Shown piece after piece: positions 35,598-47,549 of a stretch of DNA of 64,000 bases (the first letter of the stretch is position 1; each line of letters opens with the position of its first letter). Under the pieces are notes generated by a model. It made no database searches, was not told the DNA's origin, and worked only from the letters and a program-made list of their open reading frames with translations. Source of the DNA: Vesta saturnalis (lineage: Eukaryota; Arthropoda; Insecta; Coleoptera; Lampyridae); NCBI GenBank assembly GCA_036346205.1, contig JARFJB010001949.1, positions 232,001 to 296,000 of the forward strand. The letters are read 5' to 3'. Position numbers and translations under genes: made by a program.

Positions 35598-38082
35598 ATG
35601 AATGAAAGGGAAGATAAAATTGCGCAAGCAGTTCAGGCTGTTAGGGATGGCATGCCCAAACTAAAGCCATCAAAAATATTTGGCATATCTAGAGCTACTA
35701 TACAATTTCGAATGGAAGAAAAGTTTAAAAAACCTGGTTATGGCCCGGCTACATATCTAACAACGGAAGAGGAAACTACATTGGTTGAGTAAGTTTTTTA
35801 TTTAACATTAGAATTTTTTATTGTAGGATTAAAAAAATTACATTAAATATTGAATGAAATGTTTTTGTTAGGTGGATAAATACATGCCAAAGGAAAGGTT
35901 TCCCAAGGAGAATCGAAGATGTGCAACGTAGCATACAAAACTTTATTAAATCTTGCGGTAGAAGCACCCCCTTTCCTGACAGTTTACCTGGGAAGGTGTA
36001 GTACCGAGCTTTTATAAAAAGACGAACTGTGCCTTAGATCAACTGAATCTGTCACCCTAGCCAGTTCTTGTATTAGTGAAAAAAATATAAGAAGTTGGTT
36101 TGAAACTATTGACAGTGAACTAGAAAAGGACAACTTAAAACCTATTTTAAATGATTGTAATAGAATCTTTAACGGGGACGAAACCAATTTTCTTCTTTGC
36201 CCAAAAAATAAGAAAGTTATTGCTTGCAGGGGCACAAAGAATGTGTATGAAGTAGATCAGGGGGTAACAAAAGTTTCGCTTACGGTAATGTTTACCTTTT
36301 GTGCCAATGGTAATCTTTCACCGCCGATGATTATTTATCCCTATAAGAGGAAGCCACCAAAAGAAATTCTTGAGACGGTCCCCAATACATGGGGCATTGG
36401 TTATTCAGACATCGGGTGGATGAAGGCTTCCCTTTTCTATGAATATGTAGCAAATGTTTTTAACTTGTACCTAGAAGAAAAAAAAATTCAAAAGCCGGTT
36501 ATATTGTTTGTAGATGGACATAAAACTCATTTCACTTTACAAATAAGCCAACTATGTAACCGGTTAGGAATTATTTTAATTGCATTGTACCCCAATGCAA
36601 CAAGATTGCTACAACCTGCCGATGTTGCCGCCTTCAAACCGCTAAAGACTGGCTGGCCAAGAGGAATTTTGAATGGAGACGGCAACATCCGTTACTACAA
36701 TTTACTAAAGAAAATTTCGCCACTGCTTGCCAAAGTAATTGAAACCTACGTAAAAGTTCGACAATAATCAACGGCTTTAAAGAAACTGGATTGTTCCCAT
36801 GGAATCGTAATGCCATTGACTACACAAAATGTCTTGGAGGAGCTAACGAAAATATGCTTGGCCCAACAGAAGAAATAACTGCAACTGATGTTAGCAATAA
36901 TGACCACGACGTGAACAGAAACAGACCTGTGCTTGATTTTGAAACATTCAAAAATTTCTGGCGAAGACTTACTTAAATCCTTAGAAAGTGGTAACGAGAC
37001 TATAAATAATTTTGAAAAGAACTGCCTCTTAAAAATTTGGAATTATTTTAATCATCAGTCAGAAGCCGAAGATTCGTGAATGTTTGATATTGCAAATATG
37101 TCCATAGATATAATAGAGAATTTCGATAACGAGTTAACCCATACTTTGCAAACTTATGACCAAAAAGAAATAGTTCTAGCAAACAGTGATTGTGAACCAC
37201 TTGAGATCATTAATGAGGAGCGAGAATTTGATGTTAGTAACAATAACAGAGCGATTCAGCTGAAGTTATAACCTCACCAACTTCAACTAAATCTCCCTTA
37301 AATAGTATCCTTTCTGGCTCCAAAGTCCTAAAAAAAAAAACCAGAGGGTCACAGAAAGATTGCCTTATGTAATCACTTCTCAAACGTGGAAATGCATAGT
37401 TGGGGAGAAAGAAAATAATAAAAAAATGCAAGAAGAAGTAAAAGCAAAAAAACGTAAAGTTCGAGAAGAAAATAAAAAAACAAAACAAAACAAAGTAAAT
37501 TTGAAAAAATCTAAAAGAACTGAAAACAAGATTACCATTCTTCAAAACATAAGGCTTAATCCAGTTCCAAGTGAAAGCGTGGCCGCAGATAGTAAAATAA
37601 CGTGCACTAAACATAATGAAGATGGAAAGAAAGAAAATAAGGTTTCAGAAAACGGGTTAGAAGAAATTAAAAACTCATTTAAAGAAGCCAATGCATCGGA
37701 AAGTGAAGTCGAGTATATTGAAGATGGTAGCAAAGAAACTGTTGTCTCGGAAGATGAGGTGACGCAGACTAAAGATTCGTTTGAAGAAGATGAAGCATTA
37801 GAAAAAATAGTGCAATATGTTGACGAAAAGAGCAAAGAAAATGTGATCTCAGAAAATGAGGTGACGGAGGTGGAAAACTCACTTAAAGAAGACAATGCAT
37901 CTGAAAATAAAACAGAATGCCTTCGTAATAAAAAAGAAAAAGGCACAGAAAGCAAAAGAGAAACAAAGAAATTCTTGTCCTGGGGCATTTGCTATTCATA
38001 TGCAGAATCCATCACATTACAAAGGATGGGAAGAAAATGTTCAAAATGCACGAGAACACTACACTCTAATTTACAAATATGA
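35598..38082 (+). pseudogene. pogo-like transposase with one intron, psq HTH, DDE domain and acidic tail
   Basis: Exon 1 (35598-35788) starts MNEREDKIAQAVQAVRDGMP and holds a psq-type HTH. A GT-AG intron (35789-35871) splices to TGG ATA AAT.., restoring LVEWINTCQRKGFPRR. The DDE domain follows: FNGDETNFLL (Asp 1, ~36177), LFVDGHKTHF (Asp 2, ~36512), LLQPADVAAF (Asp 3, ~36620). I count 35 residues between Asp 2 and Asp 3. ETGLFPWNRNAIDYTK (36780-36830) is the conserved end of the domain. Damage: TAG at 35999-36001 where Trp is expected, a frameshift near 36025, shifts around 36655 and 36725-36770, and further ones downstream. 37360-38082 is a Lys/Glu-rich tail with a ~34-residue repeat (VSENEVTEVENSLKEDNASE type, almost three units) and a decayed Cys-bearing end (PSHYKGWEE). 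Confidence 0.83.
35789..35871 (+). other. Spliceosomal intron in the pogo-like transposase gene
   Basis: Donor GTAAGT and acceptor TTTTTGTTAG bound an 83-bp A+T-rich segment with stops. Removing it rejoins an open frame through a conserved LVEW motif. Confidence 0.8.
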
Positions 38083-38196
38083 CATTTTTTGCTGGAATTT
38101 TTGTATGTGCTTGTTGTACGTAAAAATTACTATTTTTTGTATTTTTTTACGTAGGTACCTACCTACTACCTAAACATATTTGCATTTCGGTGTCGA

Positions 38197-38442
38197 TGCC
38201 AATTACTATATACACATTGTGCCAACAACTGTGACATACGTGCCAACCACTATGGAATACAGCTATCTTGATTTCTCTTTAAGATAATACCATTTAAAAC
38301 GAGAACAAATTCCAACCAAACGATTCAGATGAATAATATATATCTTCTTCTTTCGAATGAACCCATTTTTATAGATTTTCCTACACGGACTACTTCATAC
38401 CGTTAATTCAAACGTAGCAGTACAGTAAATGTGCCAACGACT
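38197..38442. promoter_or_regulatory. Right subterminal TGCCAACNACT motif cluster
   Basis: TGCCAATTACTATA (38197), TGCCAACAACT (38220), TGCCAACCACTAT (38241) and TGCCAACGACT (38432), mirroring the left cluster. Confidence 0.6.
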
Positions 38443-38457
38443 GTCACCTTTACCCTA

Positions 38458-39929
38458 CGTTAATAACTCCTGAAAAGTATTCATAAAAATTGCCATTTCG
38501 TTAAATTCTTGGGTATTGCTATTGATTCAAAGCCAAATTTAATGAAGGTGTAAACTGAATTTGTTAATCATACCATTTTTCCTTTAAGGTACGACAATTA
38601 TCAGGAGTGTATCAATAAATAGTTTGAGGAAGTATTAGGTACGCCAAAACTAGAAAAAACAATTATAGTTTGAGATCTGATATTCATAGCAATAATGTAC
38701 GTAACTGAAACGATTTAACACTTAAGTTTTACACATTAGATAAAACACAATTTCTTAATCTTCATTAAACTACGTAATCTCCTGCCTCGAAGTACAAACA
38801 GTCTAAAACGTTTCTCCTCAAGATTGCATTTTAAAGTATCGCAGATTGGAATCAACAGCGTTTTAAATTTTATTTTATTCATTAAAAATTATTACGATAA
38901 AGTGACAAATTTTAAATAAAAAATACCTTTTCAGACTAATAAATCTAGGTAAAGAAAAAAAAAAATAGAAACACATTCGCCAAAAACATGACAAGGGCTA
39001 TTACCATCTAACATCGTTACTGACATTGTTAACCTTAAAGTGTAAAAAAAATGTTTACATTTGTAAATTATAATAAACACAACGGTAATATGCGAAATCT
39101 GTACATAAATCTTTATTTCTGTATAATTTTGTTTACTTCTTACTCTTTCGCCCTTTTTTATAAAAGATCGTGGAAATTGCCATTTCTTCATACTTGCCCC
39201 GAAAATTTACGAAAACTTAAACAAAAATTACAGTTCTCGGTAACGTTTCGTAACATGTCGCGTGTATAATCTAACCGTTGCAAACAGCCAAATGAAAGAA
39301 CAAACAATAGCTCGTCAAGTCCAGTTCGGTGAACGAATATTGTTACTGATCAGAATTCACATCCACAATACAAAGATTACTACAAAGGTATTCAATTCAA
39401 TTATAACATATTATACAATGTTATTCACAAATTAAATTCTGAAAGCGGGAATCTATTACATTCTCAATTTGAGAAATCAAATAACCCCCATAAAAATATG
39501 TAAAGCAACAAGATTTCCTGTTTGTTTGAATAGACGCTTTGTATATCGAATCGAAAATCCGCGTTACTGAATTCATTTGTGTGGTAGGAAGGTATATTTT
39601 GTTTACTATGAATACGTACTTAGTCGGAAAGCAAGAAATTTGCAAACTATTCACAAAAATACAGCATTAGTGATTTTGATCAGTATTCTATTGGCAATAT
39701 TAAAGAGTTAAAAATACTTTTTATACAAGATGTATTATTATTCTCCTGAACCAGATGCTTTAATTTGATCGTCTTTGCAATATCTATATCCAAAATTGCA
39801 GATACGGCTCTAGTCGACCGAATTTTTCAAATTACTATAAAATGTGGTTAGCGGTATCACCTCTTTTAAAAAATGTTTTCTATAATATGCATCGTTAATA
39901 TCTCGAAGTGTGAATTGCATGCAGCAGAA
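38458..39929. other. A+T-rich region with a faint Penelope-like tail at 39565-39605
   Basis: TTCATTTGTGTGGTAGGAAG then GTATATTTTGTTTA resembles the 3' tail of the Penelope-like copies (19715-19750 and 22755-22790). Nothing else recognised. Confidence 0.4.
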
Positions 39930-40325
39930 ACATAAACATGGACAAGACCGTGAACAGGAACGTGAACCTGAAAGCGTTGAGTGAATCCCTTCACTGAAGG
40001 GTGAAAGTGAATGTGATCGTGAACGTGACCGTGAACTTAGACGTTTAACGTGAACATGAACTTGAACGTGAAAGCATTGAATGAATTCCTTCACTCAACG
40101 GTGCAAGTGAATGTGAATGTAAATGTGAACATGAGCATGAATGTGAACGTGTACATTAATGGGGACGTGAACGTGAACATGAACCTGAAGGTGAAAGCGT
40201 TGAGTGAATTCCTTCACTCAACGGTTAAAGCAAATGTGAACGTAAATGTGAACATGAACCTGAACTTGAACGTGGACATGAACATGAACGTTAACGTTAA
40301 AGCGTTGAGTGAATTTCGTCACATG
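39930..40325. repeat. GTGAAC hexamer satellite with periodic palindromes
   Basis: GTGAAC/GTGAAT/ATGAAC hexamers make up most of the sequence. Every 100-123 bp they are interrupted by a palindromic block CGTTGAGTGAATTCCTTCAC(TCAACG), an 11-bp stem with a TTCC loop. Blocks are at 39975, 40075, 40198 and 40303, the last one truncated. The 93-residue plus-strand ORF (VNVNMN repeats) is a by-product. Confidence 0.85.
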
Positions 40326-41002
40326 TAACCTGTCGATCTTTGGGTATCGTTATCTTAATGCAAGTTTTTGGGATTTTTGTTACTATTTGTTTACATTATT
40401 TGTGTATATTTTTGCATCTTCTAGTATTTTTTTCTTTCAATAATTAAATTTAGTGGATATGTCGATATTTTCTCCGCAATGTATATAATTACGAATATCC
40501 GTGTATATATTTTTATTGTCTATATTGGGTATTTAGCCACATTATTTTTGTTTTATGCCCCTACCTTGCAACGTAAACCGTCGTATTTTAAGCTAACTTC
40601 CCTGCACAAGGGAAACTCCCGTCCTTGCATTAAGAAAATTTCCCACCGTTGGTAATTGAATATATATGGTTTTATTTCATGCTAAAGAAAGCTTGGTTAA
40701 TGAAGTCAAGACGGCGTACATGATGACGCAATACGTTATCTTGAAGGGCAGTTTGAGTTGGAGATACCGTTTGTTTTTGTGTCTTTAAATATGAAGACAA
40801 GCCATGTTACGCCTACAGTTAGTTACGTATGCTGTTAGATATGCACGCTTTAGTAGCCACAGCATATCTGTGTTAGTTGCCTTGAGTCGAGTATACATCA
40901 CGTTTACCGGTACAATATTGAAAAGAGCGGGAAATTATCTTACGTTACCTGAGTTTTGCCTTATCGTATTGTCCAGAAATGAAGTTCTCGACAGCAATTG
41001 TT

Positions 41003-41047
<45 letters not shown>

Positions 41048-43303
41048 TATGGATAGATATATGAGTGAAAATTACTTTTTGTTAATGAACAAATTAGATG
41101 AATTAATTTACGGTTAATGTTTTCTAAGATAAAACACATTTGAGTGCATAACCTTACTTCAGTTGTGTCTTGTTGGCATAGGTCAAACAGACTTTGTTAT
41201 TGCAGTTTTATGCTGAAATTAATCCGCAGATATACTTTTTTATTAAATGTACAAACAAATACAGCTGTTGTGTTGTTTGTTAAGATGCGTGTGGTATTAA
41301 AGTACAACTTCCTAATTTTTTGAGGTATTTGAATTGTTTAACCTAAAATGAGTGGCGGCTGACGGTATGCATATCTGATTTATAGCTATGGATAGATCTC
41401 TGCCTCCCTTACGACCTTAGAAAGAAAAGAGCTCTCAAGCTACAGTAAGTTTCGTAAGTAATATACTGAGCTAGACCGTGGTGCAAACTTACCTTTTTTT
41501 ATGTAAGTGGAAATTTCCCTTTGTCTAAGCTGGCTTTCGAGAAGAACTAAAATTTGTTATAGTAGGACTCTGTCGTAATTAAACAAAATACTTCAAGTTC
41601 AGGACTTGCCCAAAAAAAATCCAATTATTACCTTATAACCGTAAAAGCTATAATTTTGATAAATTAGCACCTACTTGTCAAATGAAAAACACTAAACGTT
41701 GTACCACGAATACAATACCCGCACTTTAACTTTTTTACATTACAAGTTTATTTGCGTTTTTATATGTTATCAATTTATTTGACATCAGGTTGTTGACGAT
41801 GACAGCTGCAATTACTGTCAAAACGTATACATCTTTCAACCATTTATATTAAAACACGATTATACCTCATAAGGAACTAGGCATTTTAAATTGATTTACA
41901 AAGTAGAACTACAACGACAACATATAATAGTATTATAAAAATGCCAACTTTCACGATTATCATTCATAATTAAACTTATCTTTTAGGTTTCTAACCATGT
42001 ATTTTTTGTTTTATACAAATTTAAACGTTTTGATGACAATTACAATTATCGTCCTCAGTAATGAATGTGAATGAAGACGCAAATGTAAGCCTGCTGTAAT
42101 AGTTAGGGAACGTATATAAAAAAAGCCAACTACAGCATCTTTTAGTAAAGATTACCTAGATCTTTCTTAGATTAAATATTACCACACTGTATTGAAAATG
42201 ACAAATTAGAATAATAACGGGCGAAAGGGTGACAACGAAAAATATCACAATCAAAAAACAAATTTAACAAAGTTTAATAAAGCTATAATGTAAGTCCAAA
42301 GCTGAGAAAAACTTTAATTTGAAAGTTGTAAAAGTATTCACAGTTAAAAACTCTTCAATACTTAGTCAAATCATATCAAATCTAACAAAGAAATTTTTTT
42401 CCGTTACAGTTTAAAGACTAACAATACATTGAAAACAGAATGTGCATGTTTAATCTTAATTGTAACTATATATGTGAAATCGATACAATGCTCTGATAAC
42501 CTAACATACTTAATTGGTAAAGCATTTCCTCCGAGGCCTAATAATAATTTAATCTATTAAAGATATAAACAATCTTTACTAAAATAAAACTAGATTCCGT
42601 AGTTGATTTTTTCATATAAATTCCTTATTGTAGCAATCTTCTATATGCATTTTCATATTTCACATACTTATTTGATCGCTTAATTAATTTTTTTATGAAA
42701 AAGTTTAAATTTGTATAAAATTCGCGATTACAAACCCAAAAGATAAGTGTTTTAATTATAACAGTACTAATTAAGCATTAGTTGAGCTTTACAATAATGG
42801 TGTTAGATTAAGATTTTTGAACTTTTAATTTCTTGATTTTCCAACAAAAAGATTACGAACAGAATGACAGACCAAATTAATCGAGGTACTCCTACCACAA
42901 ATCCTAAAATTAGTTTTACTCAGAGAGAGATTTTTTTGCAGATAACAAGACCAAAAACAGTTTAGAAAATAATCAAAGTAGAATGTACTAATTCCTCAAA
43001 TGTTTGTCAAATAACTTTATTAATTAACCATTGTGTCTTACCTTCTCCCAAGGTGTTAGCAGAGGTGATTATCAGTGTACCACACAAGTTATTTTTTAAA
43101 TAACCAAACATTTTTGAATTATTTTTTTTAACGTTTGGACAAGGCACGAATTACTAGGTATGGTGGTTGTTTAAACGGAAAGCGTCTAGCAATAAGGAAA
43201 CGAGATGGTAGTGGGATGTCCTAGATGTTCGAAGTTTGAGTGACAAGGTAAAATATCAATTTCACAATTTTTTTGAATATTAATATACTACAAAAGTCAG
43301 TAA
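40326..43303. other. A+T-rich region, no gene recognised; (TA)n at 41006-41045
   Basis: Nearly 3 kb without recognisable coding or repeat families apart from one TA microsatellite. Confidence 0.45.
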
Positions 43304-43597
43304 AATGAAGATACGACGGCCGTTAAATTAGAGAAAATTGTATAATTTAGGGCATGTTTACATGTAGTTTGCAAAAGTTCATTATTGTTTATCGTTTCCG
43401 AGATTTAAAACAAAATGCGATTTTTGGGTTTTTCTTTTTTCGTAACTCCTTCATTTATTTCAAAAGGTTTTTTAAAACCAAAGGTGTTCTTCAATGACAC
43501 TTTTTGAATTATATTAGATGGCGTTTTTTTATTATTTATTCGACGTTTGGTCTCCGAGAAACCATCATCAACTTTATTTTTTTATATAGCCGCAACC
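43304..43597. repeat. Left inverted arm around a transposase relic
   Basis: Matches the reverse complement of 45115-45385 over about 280 bp with scattered differences, for example TAATTTAGGGCATGTTTACA here against TGTAAGCATGCCCTAGATTA at the right. Its inner edge is GCCGCAACCAAT. Confidence 0.8.
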
Positions 43598-43769
43598 AAT
43601 TTATTCGATTTATTCGATAGTATTTTTTATTACGAATTTAACCATGTATTACACATTATGGTTTTGAAGCAATTCTTCGGATTAATATTAGTATTTAATA
43701 ATATTTTTTTATGTAGAAATTTAACAACTCCAATCTTTTAAACCTATTTAATTAAAGTTAAATAATTAC

Positions 43770-44812
43770 AATAACTGTTCAAACAGGTTGCCGTTATTTT
43801 CTAGACACAGGTAAGCACTCTTTGCTGAAGAATTTAAAACACGGTCTAGCATTTCTGACGAAATTGTATTAACTGCTGCCATAACCGATGCTAACAACTG
43901 CTCATCATTTTCAACTCCCATCATACAGTTGGTTTTTCAGGTAACCCTACTGAAAAAAATCTAACGGACTTAAAAGGGTGATCGGGCTGGCCAAGCTACT
44001 GCACTGTAAGTTCCTGTAAACCGCAATGACTGATACTCCTGTACCTTTTTTGAGTTATGTGCTGGGGCATCACATTGTTGAAACCAACAGTTGTTAACAA
44101 GTGCTAAAGGTAATTCATCCAAGGCATTTTCCAAATCAGTCGTTAGCAAGTTCAGATATCGTTAGCAATTTAAATTGTTGTGGTAAATAAAAGGTCATAT
44201 TATTCTTCGTCCCAAAATTCCCATCCAGATATTAAATCCAAGTCTATGTTGATGTCTTGATTCCTTTTTAAATAAGGATTTTGTTTTGTCCAATATTTAT
44301 TACGTCGGTTGAAAATTCCATTCTTGGTTATCATGCTTTCATCAGACCAAATTATTTTAAAGGGAAAATTTAGATCTTCGTCACATTTTCCAGTATACCA
44401 TTGGCAAAAACATGCTCGCCGCTCCTGATCAGCTGGTCTAAGATGCTGACAAACCCGAAATTTATATGGATGCAACTTATTCTTATTTAAAATGAATTGT
44501 GCTGTAGAATTAGCTATATCAGTACGATGTTCAATTTGTTTTGTCATATTTCAGGGTTTTCAACAACGGCTTGTAAAACGGTATTAGTTTTTACGTCATC
44601 AGATTGTTTTTGACGGGATAGAACAGGTTTTGTAATTGAAGCAAATTTTTTTAAATTAGATTCCAAATGTTTAAAAATGGATGTACCAGGTTGCCTTCGT
44701 TCCGGATATTTATCCAAATATATCAGTAACTACACAATTTCTGTAGGAGAAGATGTAGCATGTCAACATACCGAACTTTGCTTCGTTTGTAAAATTTCGT
44801 CTTTCCATAGAT
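43770..44812 (-). pseudogene. Mariner-superfamily transposase relic (about DD37D)
   Basis: Minus strand: YPERRQPGTSIFKHLESNLK (first HTH, ~44710), KPVLSRQKQSDDVKTNTVLQ, frameshift at about 44548, then HRTDIANSTAQFILNKNKLH, CQHLRPADQERRACFCQWYT, IIWSDESMITK (Asp 1, ~44345). Near 44080 WFQQCDAPAHNS carries Asp 2 with a GD-to-CD rearrangement. WPARSP..SPLDFF near 43970-43995 is broken by a stop or shift. The end is about 43770 (NLFEQLL). Spacing from Asp 2 to the last Asp is about 37 after allowing for the shift, four shorter than the DD41D copies in this window. It is heavily decayed. Confidence 0.8.
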
Positions 44813-45106
44813 ACACTTATTGATTAATTATAATTTTAAATTAACTAAACAAAACCAAAAGAACAACCCACAAAGTAATGGTAATAAAAACAACTTAAAA
44901 TGCGTACAATTCAAATAACAACAACGATCTCAACGCAGTAAAACTAAGTTAAACAGTTTTCAACAAAATGTTAAACAAGTGTTATTTTATCTAAGCCTTC
45001 TAATATTAACTGATATATGAAAAATGTAAAAATGAAAATCCGAATTTTTCAGCTTCAAAACCATAGTAAATGGTTAGATTCACAATAAAAATACTATCGA
45101 ATACAG

Positions 45107-45385
45107 GGTGTTCCATTGGTTGCGGCGTTATAAAAAAATAGTCTCAGAGAGAAAACGTCGAATAAAAAATTTGAAAATGCCATCAATAGAATTCAAAAAC
45201 TGACAATGTAACTTTGGTTTTTAAAAACCTTTTAAAATAAATGAAGGAATTACGAAAAAAAAAACCTAAAAATAATTTTTGTTTTAAATCTCGGAAACTA
45301 TAAACAATAATGAACTTTTGCAAACTACATGTAAGCATGCCCTAGATTATATAACTTTTCTCTAATTTAACCGCCATCGTATCTC
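45107..45385. repeat. Right inverted arm with CAGGGTGTTCC tip at its inner edge
   Basis: CAGGGTGTTCCATTGGTTGC begins at 45107, next to TA, and is followed by the sequence matched inverted at 43304-43597. The tip points toward the transposase relic rather than away from it. Confidence 0.75.
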
Positions 45386-47029
45386 TTATATAAATATGAA
45401 ATTTTCTGCAGTCAAATGTTTGACTACAGATAAAAATGTTAAACAAAGTAAAACCCTCAATTCACCTCAAAGACGAGGGCGAAAATTAATATTTTGCTCA
45501 TTTTTTCTGCGCCATATTATAACTCTTATTTTGATAGCAACTATTTCCATACAAAGTTGCAGGCTAATTGTGACAATTACAATGAAATAAGATAATCAGT
45601 AATAAAGGTAACTTTTGTCAAATTAAAGTAATGACGTGGGTGGAAAAACATATTTTTCCAGTTCATATCGTATGATAATGGTGAATATTAAACTTCATCA
45701 AATTAGAGTAAGTAAAACAAAAAAAAAGTTATATATAAAAAAGGTCTGTTGTGTATAACATCGATTTTTAAATTTTAAATAAATTTAATAGGTACTTAAC
45801 GTTAAGTAAGCGGGAGATTTCAAATTTACATTTAAAACTTGTAAAATGTTGTATTTGAAATATTTTTAATCACTCTAGTTCAATTTGGTCACCTACGTTA
45901 CGCTGCAACATTTACCTATTTATTACGTATAAAAAAGTAAATATTTTCAATTGCGAACAGTTTAATTAAATTAAAATAAAAAGCTGTCTCACCTAAGAAA
46001 ATTCGAGTAAAAACACTCTTTGCCGCAGTAAACATATTTTGGGCTAATGAAAGCCCACAATTTAATAATTACTTCCAGCGAAGCACAAATGAAAATGAAC
46101 TCAAGAACGTTGAAATTGCTGGTGTTGAAGAGAGATATTGTACACCTATTCTAAGCAATAATTTAAAAATAATTTTAGTGGTATAAGTAATGATAAAAAA
46201 GCACAAGCTCGATTGTGCATTTATAAAACTACCTGAAGTTTATGAAATCACCAGAGAATTCGTGCACGAATGACAAATGCTTATTCATATACGATAGTGA
46301 ACAGTAAATGCATTGAGTATGTGTATACGTAGATGATATGACCAAAACTTAAAAGAATTAAAATGCATACATAAGTGCTCCATTTGAAAATTTAATTTGA
46401 TTGGTGGAAAAATTTTAAACTATTTGTTAAGTTAACAACTTACAAATTGCCGGTAAAGTATACGAAGGAAAAGAGATACTGATATATAAAAACTGATACA
46501 GGTTCATGGGACCGATTTGAAAGAATCACTTCACTGTGGCTTGTCAATTGTTTTTTTATCTCTTTTTATTTTTTTTGTTACTTTAATTGTGGATTTCAGC
46601 CTATTCTAAAAATTGTAACTTGCTTATATGACTAGATAGCAAAACAATGCTAAAAGTACTTTTTAACGTAGATTATGACGGTGTAGTCAAAAGTGAAATA
46701 AGTTAGAAAGTTTTGAGTTTTGGCAGTTTTAAAAAACGTGATAATATTTAGGAACAGCGATCGAAGTTATAGAATAAATTCTCCAATAATGGAAATATAT
46801 TAAGAGGACGTTGATAATGTGTTGAAATATTGAGCGAAAGGAATCTTGTGGAAAATTACATTTATTACGGAATAATTTTCTGGAAATTTTATTTAAATAA
46901 ATAGAAATTTTATTTAGAAAATGATGTATAACGATAAAGACATTACATAAATGCATTACAAAAGACGAAAAAATAAGTTTTATTTATCGAAAATGAACGA
47001 TTTGGCAAATGAAAGAAGAATTTTGACAA
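45386..47029. other. A+T-rich region, no gene recognised
   Basis: Only chance ORFs under 100 codons. Confidence 0.45.
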
Positions 47030-47470
47030 ACATGAATGGAAAACGGATTTAATAAGCAACGTGAAAATCTGGAATACTTAATTGTGGTAGGACCTGTAAC
47101 ATACAACGAACGCATTTCAATTGCTAAGCTATTATCATCAGCGGTTGACTGAGGCGAACTAAGGAAACTTCTAATGTATATAACATCAAAGAGTAACGCT
47201 TCGTTGCGTATCTGGTGCAAGTAAAAGTTATGAAAGATTAATGAATTCTGAGTAGTATAAAAATCTTTGATTATCATTACCCGTTAGAATCTGTTTGTGT
47301 TTGAAGATCTCTAAACTTACGTAACAATCAAGTTCGTACTTATTCTTAAAGGTACCTTGTCTACTACATGACTGTTAGCAAACATATATAGGGCTACTGC
47401 ATACTTCTCCCAAGGTATGTATTTAGTACGCGCTAAGTGTTCTTTAAAGCGAATTTTGACATATCGTTTA
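47030..47470 (-). pseudogene. Penelope-like element 3' fragment
   Basis: On the minus strand, from about 47460, the sequence reads ATTCGCTTTAAAGAACACTT, then GTAGTAGACAAGGTACC, ACGAACTTGATTGTTACG, TCAGCGGTTGAC (inverted near 47140) and TATTCCAGATTTTCACG. The same blocks in the same order form the 3' ends of the copies at 19380-19792 and 22470-22830. The RFKEHLA peptide is recognisable. No RT part is attached, so this is a 5'-truncated copy. Confidence 0.7.
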
Positions 47471-47549
47471 GTTTACCCTGCACATATTTATTCAAAATTT
47501 TTTACAATTAATTTTATAAATTCCCGACATGTACTGCTTACCCACTTGA

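Larger units (their letters stand above)
34919..38455 (+). mobile_element. pogo-like DNA transposon, 3.5 kb, with subterminal motif arrays
   Basis: Left tip GGGTAAAGATGACAATGGTT and right tip, read inverted, GGGTAAAGGTGACAGTCGTT, each bordered by TA (34917-34918 and 38456-38457). The motif TGCCAACNACT recurs in both orientations near each end: 34933, 34950, 35307, 35343, 35358, 35389 at the left and 38197, 38220, 38241, 38432 at the right. The interior encodes a pogo/Tigger-type transposase. Length is 3537 bp. The tip and subterminal design differ from the pogo element at 6737-8720. Confidence 0.87.

Noticed and set aside
37234..37988. Two minus-strand ORFs of 126 and 148 codons
   Set aside because: They are antisense shadows of the Lys/Glu-rich tail of the pogo-like transposase.
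39975..40325. CRISPR-like array (palindromic repeats at ~110 bp)
   Set aside because: Spacers are themselves hexamer repeats and the setting is a eukaryotic genome; it is a satellite.
40050..40328. 93-codon ORF rich in Val-Asn repeats
   Set aside because: Product of the GTGAAC hexamer repeat; the antisense frame gives a Ser-Arg repeat for the same reason.
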